Source of the DNA: Anagrus nilaparvatae
Lineage: Eukaryota > Arthropoda > Insecta > Hymenoptera > Mymaridae
Length of the DNA: 64,000 bases
Assembly: GCA_022575985.1 (NCBI GenBank)
Contig: JAKSXM010000007.1
Location: forward strand, 32,242,501 to 32,306,500
Reading direction: 5' to 3'
Shown here: positions 1 through 11,545 of the stretch, in pieces
Layout of the letters: each line of letters opens with the position of its first letter
How positions within the stretch are numbered: the stretch's first letter is position 1
Position numbers and translations under genes: made by a program
Notes under the pieces: generated by a model
What the model was told of the DNA's origin: nothing
What the model saw: the letters and a program-made list of their open reading frames with translations, nothing else
Database searches by the model: none

Positions 1-1603
1 TCTGATTTTAATAATTTGGTATAATTTAAAAAATAAAGAATTCCTTTAAAAAATGAGATACTTTAATCTTTCAATTTAAAATTTCCCTACTTTGGGGCAG
101 TTTTGAATACCCGACCATACAAATCGCTCTGACTTCATTTAAATCTACCCATATATGACACAAAAAAAAATAACGTTTCTTTATAATTTATTATTTATTG
201 TTAAATTAATTAATTAAATTAATTTCGTTAATTTTTTTATAAGTTAGCATAAAATCTATCAAATGCATAAATCTTTTTATGACAATATTAAAACCAGAGA
301 CTTAGACAAAGTTTTAGATTAATGTTTTGTTGTGTTGTTGCTTAATTGAAATCCAATAAAAATATGTTGTTTCATACAAATTTAAACCACGAATTATTTA
401 ATAAATATAACTTTACTTTATTAATAAGTATTATTGTTAATTTATAATGTTTACACTACAAACTATTAGGACTAAAATCAGGCCCCTCTGAACATTATTT
501 GATAATTTTTTATTTTGAGGCCTTAAATTCTCTAGATTAAAAAATACCTTTTAATAAATTACAAAATCACTAGCCAAATAACATGATTTATAATAGGTTT
601 TGAAGTCACTAAGTCTATAGTACTAAAATAGTAAACGAAATACTAATACTAAAATGCTAGATTCTGTTAGTGTGGGAGACACTCTTCAAAAGAAATAAAT
701 TATCTGAGGGGTTGGACATAGCCTCTGCAATACTTTTTTAAATACGTTTCTGTAATTAATAATAATTATAACTTTACTGGGGACAGAACTACGCTCCTCT
801 GATAGCTCTGAATATGATTGCATAATTATAAATTTGCAGTGAAACATGATTTTCTTAAGCAGCAGAAACAGAAGTAAATGAGATGCAGGGGGTAGGAGCC
901 CCTCTTCCAACTTGAGCTACTTTATATATAAAGAAAACTTACTGTGTCTGCTTTTTTTTGTTTTTAATATTATGTTACGTATCCTGAGGTTTTACTGGGA
1001 TACGTAAGTATAAATACTAATAATAAAAGTTTATCCAGGGGTATGAGTGCCACAGGGGTTTTATTATACAGTTAGGTTGCTATGTAGTTAGTTCAGTTGA
1101 ATTACTATTGGTTTGAAAAAGATGCGAACCTCAAGTTTTTTGTAAATAACTTCGCCAAAAATAAAGATCAATTAATGGAATATAATTTTTCTAAAAATTT
1201 AACTATATTTTTATTAGAATCTCAAATGATTTTAACGCAAATATTTTAGAAGCGATTTTATTACAAAAAGAAAAAAAAACGTGAATTTTAAGAATATTTT
1301 TTTTACTCTTTGACTTTAGACCCAAAAAAAGTGTTGAAGGAATCATTTGTTTTTGACCAAAATTTAACCAGTGAGAAACACGCCTTTTTTGTGCACGATA
1401 CTCTGTTTAAAATTTAAATATTGCAATTTGCAAATATTCTATGGGCTTCGTAACAGAGGACCTTCATCTCAGCAACCACTGATCGGATTTACTTCTTGAT
1501 AAACTTTAATTCAGTTTGTCTCCAAATTGTAAAATAATAATATAATAATAATAATGATGATTATTATAAAATAAATATTATATGTTATAGTAGTATATAT
1601 ATA
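1..1603. other. AT-rich intergenic DNA, no gene seen
   Basis: No open frame here has coding character; the 74-codon frame at 686-910 on the minus strand is low-complexity and resembles nothing I know. There are poly(A)/poly(T) runs, a small hairpin at 975-1007 (TTACGTATCC paired with GGATACGTAA), and a TAA/TGA-rich simple-repeat stretch at about 1530-1570 just before the transposon end. Confidence 0.6.
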
Positions 1604-2670
1604 TTAGGGCGACCCACGAAAAAAAAAAAGTACATTTTTTTCGGGTCTCACGTCAAAAACTTAAAATATACATGCCACAGACCACAAAAATTCAAACCTG
1701 AAGTTTTAAAAATTAATATTAAGCTAGCACACTTCAGTTTTGAAATTTTTGCAGGTTTTTCAATTTTTTAATTTTTCCCAGCATTTTCTGTAGACTAAAA
1801 CGAGCTTTTAATTTTAATATTTCTATAAAATTTCTATAGTAAAATTTCCCGTAGAATACGAAAATATTACTTAGAAATAGCTTTGAATTAAATAGGATGC
1901 GCTAAAAGGTAAAATACGTGATGGCTCCGAAAAAAAATCTACAAAACTTTATTTCTTTTATGTAACCAGACGATTCTTAGTTAAGAATCGAAATTTTCAT
2001 CAGACTAACTTTAGTAATTATTCCCGCAGAATCGATTAAGACCATGTACGCTTCAATCCGACCAGCCATTTCCGAGCTATAGACAAAAATAATGGGTGGA
2101 TCACGTAAAAAATCATAAAATTTTTATTTTGTGCATCTTAAAAGGCAACTTTTAGTTTCAAAATCAAAATTTTCATCTGTGGAACTTGAGTAATTTTTTT
2201 CGTTGAATCGCTTGACACCATGCACGTTTCAATCCAACAAGCCGTTTCCGAGCTATAGCTAAAAATAACTGGTGGCTTACGAAAAATATCATACAATTTC
2301 TACTTTATTTATCTTAAAAGACAACTTTTGGTTTAAAAATCGAAATTTTCCTGTATCGAACTTCAGTAATTTTTTCCGCTGAATCGATTGGGACCATGCA
2401 CGTTTCAATCTAACAAGCCGTCTCCGAGTTATAGCTAAAAATAACTGGTGGCTCACGTAAAAAATCATAAAATTTCTTATTTATTTAAATTAAAAAATAA
2501 ATTTTGGTTTAAAATCTAAAATTTTTTTGGAGAAACGTTAATAATTTTCCTGCGAAATTTATTGAGATCAAGTACGTGTTGATCTGGCTAGCTAATTTAG
2601 CAATCGCCCAAAATAATGAGTGTTTTTAGGATTAAATGTGAATAAAATTTGTAATTTTTAAAGTAAAATT
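1604..2670 (+). repeat. Left terminal inverted repeat
   Basis: About 1.06 kb, reverse-complementary to 6275-7336. It begins with the GGGCGACCCACG terminus and contains a block of four tandem ~176-bp units (about 1990-2650). Confidence 0.85.
1990..2650 (+). repeat. Four ~176-bp tandem units inside the left TIR
   Basis: The landmark ACCATGYACG and its diverged versions occur at 2041, 2217, 2393 and about 2567, a spacing of 176, 176 and 174 bp. Each unit also carries CGAGCTATAG and a GGTGG(A/C)TCACG-like block. The array is mirrored in the right TIR (about 6340-6960). Repeated subterminal modules are typical transposase-binding architecture, which is an inference here. Confidence 0.8.
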
Positions 2671-3493
2671 TGAATTTGCATACAAATTATCAAATTTTTT
2701 TATAGTAGTCCTTAAATTACTTTTTCTGTTAAATGATTAAAGAAAAAACAACTAAAAGAGATAACGGACTAGAAAATATATATTTTAAAATCTAAAAAAT
2801 TAAGGCGAACATTCAAAAATGATTTTTAAATATAAAGATTCAAATATTTTTATAATAAGATAAAGGACGATCTGTGAATAAAAAATATTATTGTTAATAG
2901 TTAACCAGAAAATCATAAGTTTTTTTTTTTACTAATCGAAAAATTATAATTTTACTTTAACGCGTAAATATTGTTTGTTTATTTCTTAATCTTAAAAATA
3001 AGCTAAATATTTATGGGTTAAAATTTATCAAATAATACATTTGTAAAATTCACGCTTAAGAAGATAATTAATATATTTTTAAAAAAATTTAAGTTTTTCG
3101 TTATTATTAATAATTTTAAAAATTTAAATACATAAGAAAAAAGTTAGTTAATTGTCATTATTTTCAATCTTATATTTTTCAATAATTTTGACTAGATTTA
3201 ACCTAATTTTTTAGAAAAAAAAATCCAAGAAGTTTGTTTGAAAGTTTTACGCTTTAGCAATGTGGAATATTGTTTCAAAAAAATTTTAAAGAAATTACAA
3301 TTGATTTTTATAAGTTATTTAAGAAGTTAACGCATACTCTTTTCTTTATGTTAATTAATTTAGTATAAGTACAAAAAAAGTTATTAAATAAACAGAGGTA
3401 AATAAAAGCAAATAAATAATTTTAGTTTTTTTGGAGATAATTTATGCATTACAATATTTTTTTTATTTTTTTTAGAATTTCTATAAGTTTAGC
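2671..3493. other. AT-rich internal spacer upstream of transposase ORF
   Basis: No coding signal. A pyrimidine-rich tract ending in AG at 3474-3475 lies 18 bases before the ATG. It could be a 3' splice acceptor or simply leader sequence; no upstream exon is recognisable. Confidence 0.4.
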
Positions 3494-5734
3494 ATGGAAA
3501 CCTTGAAAATTTGGCTTCTTGGAAAATGTTTTCCAGCTTTTAAGTCACAAAATGTACCCTCTAATCGTGAGGTTTTGCTCTTATTTTTTTATTATTATCA
3601 AGAACAAAAAAATACTATTCGTGAAACTAGTACGCATGTTGCAAATGAACTTATTGATTTGTGGAGCAAAAAAGGTATTATTACCAGACAAAAATATCAT
3701 GTTATTAATCAAGTAGAAAAACTTTTTTTTAAGTGGAAAACGCTTCAAAAATTAAATAATAGAGAAACCAAAACAGAATTAGATAAAAGATCAGAATTTA
3801 TAAAAATGACTTCAAATTTATGCGATATATCTCACGCAGATGCTATTAATTTAGTAAAAGATAAAAGTGTAATTAATTTTTTGAAAAAATCAAAAGAACC
3901 AGTATCAAGGAGAAAAAAAATTGCTGAAAAACCTAGTGGACAAAGAAAAAATTTAGCAAGAATAAAAAAATTTGATAGTATTAATGATTTTAATGTTAAT
4001 GATTCTGCTGTTGATTCAGATACTAATATTTCTGATAAAAATGATTCGTTTGATAATGATTCAGATTGCGGATTATCTAATTATTTTAAAAAAACACTTA
4101 ACATAGGAGATCAAAAAATAAATAAAGTTTCTTATATTAATGATCCAAAAGTGGTTGCTACGTTAGATAGGTGTAAATTTAGCAATGCTGAGGCAGCAAT
4201 GGTCTCTTCTGCATTTTTGTCTGTATCGAATAAAAAATTAGCTAATTTAACTGTAAGCAAAAGCAGTTTTCAACGAACTAGAGCTAAAGTAAGAACGGAA
4301 ATTTCTGAGCAAATTGATAAAAAAGATTTCAAAGCATACACCGTACATTGGGACGGTAAACTCATGCATGATTTAGATTCCAATTCAAAAGTTGATAGAC
4401 TTCCTGTTTTAGTAACTAATGAAACTGAAGAAAAACTACTTCATGTATTTAAACTAAAGGATGGTACAGGTTCAACTATGTCTAAATCTATTTATTTTGC
4501 TCTTTGTGGTCATAAACTTGATAAACAAGTTTTAGGAATGTGTTACGATACTACTGCTTCTAATACTGGAGTTAAAAAAAGAGCCTGTGTTTTATTAGAA
4601 AATTTGCTAGGAAGAGATTTATTAAACTTAAGCTGTCGCAAACATATATTTGAAATTTTGCTAGAAGCCGAATTTAATGGTCACTTCCAAGAAACAAAAA
4701 CTAGCCCAGATATTCCTTTTTTTAAAAAATTCCAAGATACTTGGAATGCACTTGATAAAAATAATTTTGAAACCGCAGAAAATGACGAATATATTATGAG
4801 TTTCATTGGGCTTGAGAAGAATAATATTTTATCATTTATTGATGGAATGTTAAAATTAAAAAAGCAACCAAGAGACGACTATGAGGAGTTACTTAAGCTA
4901 ACTCAGTTAGTCCTTGGTGGATCAAATAATAATAAATTTCGTAAGCCAGGGGCCATGCATCGTGCTCGATGGATGTCTCGAGCTATATATATTTTAAAAA
5001 TTTACCTATTTCGCTCTCAACTGCAATTAAGTAAAAAAGAACTTGAAGCGATAAAAAACTTAGTTGTTTTTATTATTTTAATATATATAAAAGCATGGTT
5101 TGAGGCATCTTTATTAATTAATTCTCCTTTAAATGATCTAAATTTATTAAAAAAACTCAACAAATTAAAAAATATAAAATCATCTATTGGATCTTATGCA
5201 CTACAAAAGTTTGCTTTGCAGAGAGAAAATCATTTAGACTACTTGTCTCCAGAGCTAGTTTGCGTTTCCTTGTTGGATAAAAGGATAAAAATAACTGATA
5301 AAAAATTAATTGCAAAAAAAATTAACAAAGTTCAAAATAATCAAGATTTAAATAAAATAAGAAATGACAGGAAATTAAAAGCATCAATTACATTAAATGA
5401 CAAATTTGACAAATTAAAATTACATGATTTTATAACTGAAGAGAGCTGGAATTTTTTTAAAATAATAAATATAAATCCTAGTTTTTTAAAAATAACTGAT
5501 CCCAATGAATGGGATAAAAATGAAGACTTTTTACTTTTTGAAAAAATCGTAAAGAATCTTAAAGTGACTAATGACGCAGCAGAGCGTGCTGTTGTTCAAG
5601 TACAGTTATTAAATGGACAAATGACAAAAGATGAAAAGCAGTTCCAGAGTATACTGAAAAATTCAGCCCAGAATCGGAAAGATGTCAATTGTAAAGTTAA
5701 ATCTATGGAAGAGTATTTTGAAAATAAAAATTGA
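3494..5734 (+). CDS. Putative DDE-type transposase, 746 aa, intact
   Basis: One uninterrupted 746-codon frame, the longest in the window, centred between the TIRs of the 1604-7336 element. From memory it resembles a recurrent uncharacterised arthropod transposon protein. Candidate RNase H-fold catalytic residues are D287 (in VHWDGKL), D352 (in CYDTTASNTG) and E697 (in NDAAERAV). A CRKH motif (381-384) follows the second aspartate, and PGAMHRARWM (485-494) lies between the second and third positions. The N-terminal 160 residues are basic with helical segments and may bind DNA; residues 170-195 are acidic, low-complexity D/S/N. The start at 3494 is the first ATG in frame. Very A/T-rich codons, like the surroundings. 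The triad assignment is inference from motif order, not proven. No frameshift or stop was seen, so the copy may be functional. Confidence 0.75.
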   Translation: METLKIWLLGKCFPAFKSQNVPSNREVLLLFFYYYQEQKNTIRETSTHVANELIDLWSKKGIITRQKYHVINQVEKLFFKWKTLQKLNNRETKTELDKRSEFIKMTSNLCDISHADAINLVKDKSVINFLKKSKEPVSRRKKIAEKPSGQRKNLARIKKFDSINDFNVNDSAVDSDTNISDKNDSFDNDSDCGLSNYFKKTLNIGDQKINKVSYINDPKVVATLDRCKFSNAEAAMVSSAFLSVSNKKLANLTVSKSSFQRTRAKVRTEISEQIDKKDFKAYTVHWDGKLMHDLDSNSKVDRLPVLVTNETEEKLLHVFKLKDGTGSTMSKSIYFALCGHKLDKQVLGMCYDTTASNTGVKKRACVLLENLLGRDLLNLSCRKHIFEILLEAEFNGHFQETKTSPDIPFFKKFQDTWNALDKNNFETAENDEYIMSFIGLEKNNILSFIDGMLKLKKQPRDDYEELLKLTQLVLGGSNNNKFRKPGAMHRARWMSRAIYILKIYLFRSQLQLSKKELEAIKNLVVFIILIYIKAWFEASLLINSPLNDLNLLKKLNKLKNIKSSIGSYALQKFALQRENHLDYLSPELVCVSLLDKRIKITDKKLIAKKINKVQNNQDLNKIRNDRKLKASITLNDKFDKLKLHDFITEESWNFFKIININPSFLKITDPNEWDKNEDFLLFEKIVKNLKVTNDAAERAVVQVQLLNGQMTKDEKQFQSILKNSAQNRKDVNCKVKSMEEYFENKN

Positions 5735-6274
5735 TCTATATAATTACATCAGATAAAAATTTTTTTTTAAATACTATTATTTATTATTAAAATTGAAGAG
5801 TTTATAACTTGTTATTAATATTTTAAGAATATATATAATCAAATAATAATAAAATATAAAATCATTAATGTTTTTACAGATTTATGTTTTGTTAAATATG
5901 ATGCATTTAATTAAAAATTATTTTAATTTTCAAAATAAAGTATTTATAAAAAAATATAGTAAAAAATTAATATTTATTTATATAAATTTATTTACCTAAT
6001 TAAATAATTTATCTTGATTTTTTGTATTTAATTTTAATTATTTTAGCCTAAACATTTTTTTAAGTTGCTACGTTAAAAAAATTTGATAATTTACATGACT
6101 CATTTCTTACATTAAAAAATACGAATCGTATTATTTTTTTATGTGAACCACCCTTTATTTTTAATTATAGCTCAAAAACGGTTTATTGAATCAACGCATA
6201 CTTGGTTTAATTAATTCAGCAGGAAAAATTACATAAGTTTTTATCTTAAAAATACTATAATTAAACTAAAAGAT

Positions 6275-7336
6275 GTCTTTTACAAATTTTATTCACATTT
6301 AATCCGAAAAACACTCATTATTTTGGGCGATTACTAAATTAGCTAGCCAGATCAACACGTACTTGATCTCAATAAATTTCGCAGGAAAATTATTAACGTT
6401 TCTCCAAAAAAATTTTGGATTTTAAATCAAAATTTATTTTTTAATTTAAATAAATAAGAAATTTTATGATTTTTTACGTGAGCCACCAGTTATTTTTAGC
6501 TATAACTCGGAGACGGCTTGTTAGATTGAAACGTGCATGGTCCCAATCGATTCAGCGGAAAAAATTACTGAAGTTTGATACAGGAAAATTTCGATTTTTA
6601 AACCAAAAGTTGTCTTTTAAGATAAATAAAGTAGAAATTGTATGATTTTTTTCGTAAGCCACCAGTTATTTTTAGCTATAGCTCGGAAACGGCTTGTTGG
6701 ATTGAAACGTGCATGGTGTCAATCGATTCAGCGTAAAAAATTACTCAAGTTCCACAGATGAAAATTTTGATTTTGAAACTAAAAGTTGTCTTTTAAGATG
6801 CACAAAATAAAAATTTTATGATTTTTTACGTGATCCACCCATTATTTTTGTCTATAGCTCGGAAATGGCTGGTCGGATTGAAACGTACATGGTCTCAATC
6901 GATTCTACGGGAAAAATTACTAAAGTTAGTCTGATGAAAATTTCGATTCTTAACTAAGAATCGTCTTGTTACATAAAAGAAATAAAGTTTTGTAGATTTT
7001 TTTTCGGATCCATCACGTATTTTACCTTATAGCGCATCCTATTTAATTCAAAGCTATTTCTAAGTAATATTTTCGTATTCTACGGGAAATTTTACTATAG
7101 AAACTTTATAGAAATATTAAAATTAAAAGCTCGTTTTAGTCTACAGAAAATGCTGGTAAATAAAAAAAATTAAAAAATTGAAATACCTGCAAAAATTTCA
7201 AAACTGAAGTGTGCTAGCTTAATATTAATTTTTAAAACTTCAGGTTTGGATTTTTGTGGTCTGTGGCATGTATATTTTAAGTTTTTGACGTGAGACCCGA
7301 AAAAAATGTACTTTTTTTTTTCGTGGGTCGCCCTAA
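6275..7336 (-). repeat. Right terminal inverted repeat
   Basis: Reverse complement of 1604-2670, including the mirrored ~176-bp tandem units at about 6340-6960. Ends in GGGTCGCCCTAA. The 5735-6274 stretch between the ORF stop and this arm is AT-rich and holds nothing recognisable. Confidence 0.85.
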
Positions 7337-7399
7337 TATATATACATATAAACATCTTTCTAATTTTATATTTTCATGTATAATAATTGTTGTAGATCC

Positions 7400-7429
7400 C
7401 TGAAGAGGAGCAAGATTTTATGCTCGAAA
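7400..7429 (+). ncRNA. Hammerhead-ribozyme-like core motif
   Basis: CTGAAGA (7400-7406) is followed by a small hairpin with GAGCA (7409-7412 region) paired with TGCTC (7421-7425), then GAAA (7426-7429). This is the CUGANGA - stem II - GAAA order of the hammerhead core, which is known from the terminal repeats of Penelope-like retroelements. Stems I and III are not convincing, so this is a degenerate remnant at best. Confidence 0.3.
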
Positions 7430-7496
7430 TATTGGATTTTATTTAAATAAATAAAATAATTGTCTGGAAAAGGTCGTTTATATTATTTTTTTATAC

Positions 7497-7771
7497 ATAA
7501 ATATTATATTTATTGTCCTTCTATTTACAATTTTTTTTTTTAAATCATTTTTACAAACGACGCGTTTCGAAAATTATATTTTCATTTTCAACTTAATCTA
7601 AAGATGTAATCAGCAAATATGTTATGTTTAATATTTTTTAATATAATTTTATCACAATTCTCATTAAGTGAGGTTAACTGGAAAATGAAAATATAATTTT
7701 CAAAACGCGTTGTTTGTAAAAATGATTTAAAAAAAATTGTAAGTAGAAGGACAATAAATATAATATTTATT
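7497..7771. repeat. ~275-bp palindromic MITE-like repeat
   Basis: Arms of about 95 bp: TTATTGTCCTTCTA on the left is mirrored by TAGAAGGACAATAA on the right. Both arms include a CGCGTTTYGAAAATTATAT-like segment. The spacer is ~90 bp of unrelated sequence. No coding capacity. Confidence 0.7.
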
Positions 7772-8748
7772 TTATAATAATCATCGGATTTACTTCATTT
7801 TTTTTTTAATTGATAGCTTATCGTTCGTAGATGAAAAAAATATATTTTGTGATGTAGCGAATTATCGATTTTGGAGTAATAACGATTCTGGGCAGGTGCA
7901 TTCTATTGTTCTACTGTTTTACACTGTTTTAACCCCTATTCATGAATATTTATGGCGTCTTTGCTGTTGTTAAATAAGAAAAATAATATTTTTCGTGTTT
8001 CTTTCTTCTTAATTTGGTTTTTCATGCTTTCGGAGTTTACAACATCTATTATGAGAAAGAAAAAATAATCTTGCAAATTTAAAAAAAAATAGCAATTTTT
8101 ATTTAACATATGAAATGTGCTGATTAATCTACCTAAAAAGAACTTTAAATCGCAAAAATCCGCCAAAAAATGTCAATATAGAGGGTTAAAATCAAAAGGG
8201 TAAAGTTTTTTGCTTTGCTGATATCAGCGTCAATTTTTGACTGATTTTTATGATACAAATTGCTAATTAATCAGTTTTGAGACTAGAAAAAATTTTCAAA
8301 CAAAAAATAAAACTTTATGATCAATTTGCAAAAATGAAAAGAAAAATTATGAGATAAGATAGACAAAAGAAATGATTTATTTATCCAGCTAAGAAGGGCA
8401 AGATTTAAAAAAATACGTCTTTCCAAACTTGATCGTTTCACAGCGGGGTACTTCTTTTGTCTATCCGATCTCAAAATTTTTCTTTGATGATTAACAATTT
8501 TTTTTCGAAAATTTTCAAAAAATAGCTATAAATTTACGAAAAATATAAATAGTTGTGAATTGAAAACTTTTTTCGTAAATTCACAAAAAAAAATCGAGAA
8601 TTCTCGAATTTTTCGATAATATACCAAATTTAGTAAATTTACGATTTTTATCGAATATTAACAAAATTTTTTGAAGATCTACCAATTTTCCAAAAAAATT
8701 CTATTTTTTTTTTGTTAATCTAACAAAGTTATTTTTTACAGTGCAGTT
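7772..8748. other. AT-rich intergenic DNA
   Basis: No gene recognised. Contains short palindromic TTCGTAAATTTACGAA-like and TCGAGAATTCTCGA stretches at about 8530-8660. The minus-strand frames at 7936-8166 and 8283-8474 are lysine/phenylalanine-rich low-complexity translations without known motifs. Confidence 0.4.
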
Positions 8749-9413
8749 TGTAACAGCTGGCAAAGCAAAAAGCCAGCTTTACCATAAGTCATCGACCAAG
8801 GGGTATCCTGCGTCGATCAAGAAGAAACACATAAATATTAATTCGTTTTACAATAGTTAAAACCGAAAGTAAGCTGGATTACATGTGAAGCATCAGGCCA
8901 CGTAATAACGAGGTCAACTACAAAAAGAATAAGACGGATCCTGTTTGGAGGTCCTTTACGCACCACTAGTAACCAGCTCATCAAGAATCATATAAATATA
9001 GCCGAAAAATCAGAACCTGGGTCAGACCATCGACAGTCGACCATACGTTTAGTCGTACGGGCATTCGATCTCCGGTCGAGCTTCCGAACAGTCGCAAATC
9101 ATCTATCTTAAATCTCTATTTTCGCTACTACTCTAATAATCTGTTTGACTTATAATTATTTATTGTACTTTAACTTGTAAACCATTTAAGCATTTATTTT
9201 ATAATAAACTATAAGTTTTAATCAAAGGTATTAAGATTTATTCAGTAAACATAGTCCTAAACAATTGTCCTTTTAATACAGTTTTGCCTTATTCCTTACC
9301 GGAATTTGTCGCTAGTAGTTGAATCCAACCTAAAATATATTAAAGTAATAAAATCCAGTATAAAACATAGTAAAATCAGTTTGTAATCGGTATTAAAATA
9401 CTTAACCGTTACA
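8749..9413 (+). mobile_element. Solo LTR (665 bp) with AGTT target duplication
   Basis: Begins TGTAACAG and ends CCGTTACA, giving the TG...CA ends and an inverted TGTAAC/GTTACA terminus. The four bases before it (AGTT, 8745-8748) match the four after it (AGTT, 9414-9417). It is more GC-balanced than the flanks and contains a TATA-like CATATAAATATA near 8989 and an ATAATAAA polyadenylation-like signal near 9200. No internal retroelement sequence adjoins it, so it is most simply a solo LTR left by recombination. A 4-bp duplication is common in insect Ty3/gypsy elements; that assignment is inference. Strand is taken from the order of TATA-like and polyadenylation signals. Confidence 0.7.
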
Positions 9414-10205
9414 AGTTACACGTTTTTGTCTAAAATGGAATAAATACCCTGCCAACTAGCTGGCACTGAGGTTCCTCAAACAATGGGCTGTAATCTTAAT
9501 TTACAACAAATATTATTGATTACAACCATGCAATTATACATACATTTTTCGTTTTTAGTAGCTGGTGAAGTAGATTATTAAGATCATTTTGTTATTAAAG
9601 TGAAAATTCTAGCGTCCATGGATTGGTCGCGCCGACGTTAATGGATTTTAAATCATTTTTGCATAATTAAAAAGAGACAAATATAATAAAAGCTAATTTT
9701 ATTTTTTTTTATAAAATTTTGTTTTGTAAAGAAATGGTTGGTAACGATGCGAAAATTACAAATATTCGCTCAATTATTATAAAAAGATAGGAGTTTTTAC
9801 CAGAATTTATAATAATTTCTTATAATTTATTTTCTCAACGTACTTCTTGCATTTGACCAATCTTCCGCAACAATGATAATAATAATAATAATAATAATAT
9901 TTTGTAATAAAAAAAATAACCACATTAATTGCTTCAAGATTTTAACATTATTTATATTATTTCTATTAATCACAAAATAATAAATTATTTAATTCTATAA
10001 ATTGTTTGATTCTTTAAATAATGCCAATATAACTTTTAAATCTTAATTTTAAAATGCAAACATAACCATTTAATATTTTTAGGCTGTTTATTATTGTTTA
10101 TAATTTCATTAAGCTGCATACATAAATAAACATAGCAACGAGCAAAATAATCCAAGAAAGTCAAGAAGAGGCAAGATTTCCATCACTCTTTCTTGTGTGT
10201 TATAA
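9414..10205. other. AT-rich intergenic with (TAA)n microsatellite
   Basis: No gene seen. An (ATA)n run occupies about 9871-9900. The rest is AT-rich without recognisable repeats of other parts of the window. Confidence 0.5.
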
Positions 10206-11500
10206 TTTATATCAAAATAAAAAAAAAAATTGTGATCGGATACAAAAAATTACTATAAACTAAATTTCTAAAATTTGTACTCTCATTAAAATAAATTATA
10301 TATGTCCAAAACGAAAAATAAATTTGTTGTTTTATGTATTTTTTTTTGACGAAGATTTTAGAGAAAAAAATTTTCAAAAAATTAATTATCAGATTCAAGA
10401 TATAGAGTAAAAATCATAATTTCAAATATAAGTAATTTCATGGAAATGAATGAGGTATTACATCTAAATTAAAAAAAAAAAAAGTATTTTGAGATTTTTT
10501 TAATAAACAAATTTTTGGAAAAAAAAGTTAGGTATTAATTCGATAATTGTTTTGAAATATCACTGGTTACAATATTTTAAAATATTAGTACTTTCATAGA
10601 ATTAAATGAGGCATTACACCAAAAAAAAAAAAAAATATTGAAATTTTTTTTTATTTTTCTTTTTTTTTAATTTTGAGAAAAAAATTTTGAAAAAATTCAG
10701 TCACAGTTCCAAAAAATTACTGTAAACGAGGTTCTTAAAACCAGTACTTCCATGGAAATAAATTAGGTACTACGTCCAAAAAGAAAAAAAAGTTTCGTAT
10801 TTTTTGTATTTTTTTGTGAAAAAAATTTTAGGAAAAAAATTTTCAAAAAAGTAAGTATCAGATTGGAGATATCAAGTAAAAACCATACTTTCAAGTATAA
10901 GTACTTTCATGGAAATGAATGAGGTATTACATCCAAATTAAAAAAAAGGGGGGGGGGGTTTGAGATTTTTTTAATAAAAAAATTTTTGGAAAAAAAATTA
11001 GGTCTTAATTCGATAATGGTTTTGAAATATCACTAGTTACAATATTTTCAGATACTAGTACTTTCATAGAATTAAATGAGGTATTACACCAAAAAAAAAA
11101 AAAAAATATTGCAGTTTTTTTTATTTTTCTTTTTTTTTAATCTTGAGAAAAAAATTTTGAAAAAACTAAGTATCAGATCCAAAAAATTACTATAAACGAG
11201 GTTCTTAAATCTAGTACTTCCATGGAAATAAATTAGGTACTTCGTCCAAAAAGAAAAAAAAAATTGGTATTTTTTGTATTTTTTTGTGAAAAAAATTTTA
11301 GAAAAAAAATTTTCAGAAAATTAAGTATCCGATTCAAAATATCATGTGAAAACCAAACTTTCAAATATAAGTACTTTCGTGGAAATAAATGAGGTGTTAC
11401 ATCCAATATAAAAAAAAAAGTACCTCGAGCTTTTTTGGTGAAAAAATTTTTGAAAAAAAAATTAGGTCTTAATTCCATAATGTTTGTGAAATATCACCGA
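10206..11500. repeat. Satellite: three-part higher-order repeat, ~468-bp period
   Basis: Landmark (TTTCAARTATAAGTA followed by TTTCRTGGAAATRAATGAGG) recurs near 10415, 10885 and 11355, a spacing of about 468-470 bp. Each period holds three related but distinct ~156-bp subunits with a common skeleton: an AAAATTTT(T/C)-rich start, a TAT(C/T)A..TC.GAT block, then TTTCATGGAA or TTCCATGGAA and a poly(A) tract. About 2.7 periods are present. The poly(A)/(G) tracts within the subunits vary in length, including a G run near 10950. Another single diverged subunit is at 12901-12950. Confidence 0.7.
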
Positions 11501-11545
11501 TTACATACGTACGTACGTACATACAAACACACACACACACACATA
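11501..11545. repeat. (ACGT)n/(CA)n microsatellite
   Basis: A TACGTACGTACGTACAT run passes into a CACACACACA run at the downstream end of the satellite block. Confidence 0.9.

Larger units (their letters stand above)
1604..7336 (+). mobile_element. 5.7 kb DNA transposon with ~1 kb terminal inverted repeats
   Basis: The left end TTAGGGCGACCCACGAAA (1604) is mirrored at the right end (TTTCGTGGGTCGCCCTAA, ending 7336). The similarity runs inward for about 1.06 kb on each side with few mismatches. The element carries one long ORF (3494-5734). The flanks are TA-repeat on both sides (TATATATATA), so the target-site duplication cannot be read. Close similarity of the two arms suggests a fairly recent or still mobile copy. 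Superfamily not assigned: the long inverted repeats and the DDE-like protein are seen directly; the rest is inference. Confidence 0.85.

Noticed and set aside
7170..7355. 61-codon minus-strand frame at the right transposon end
   Set aside because: Lies entirely in the TIR and its mirror copy; not a gene.
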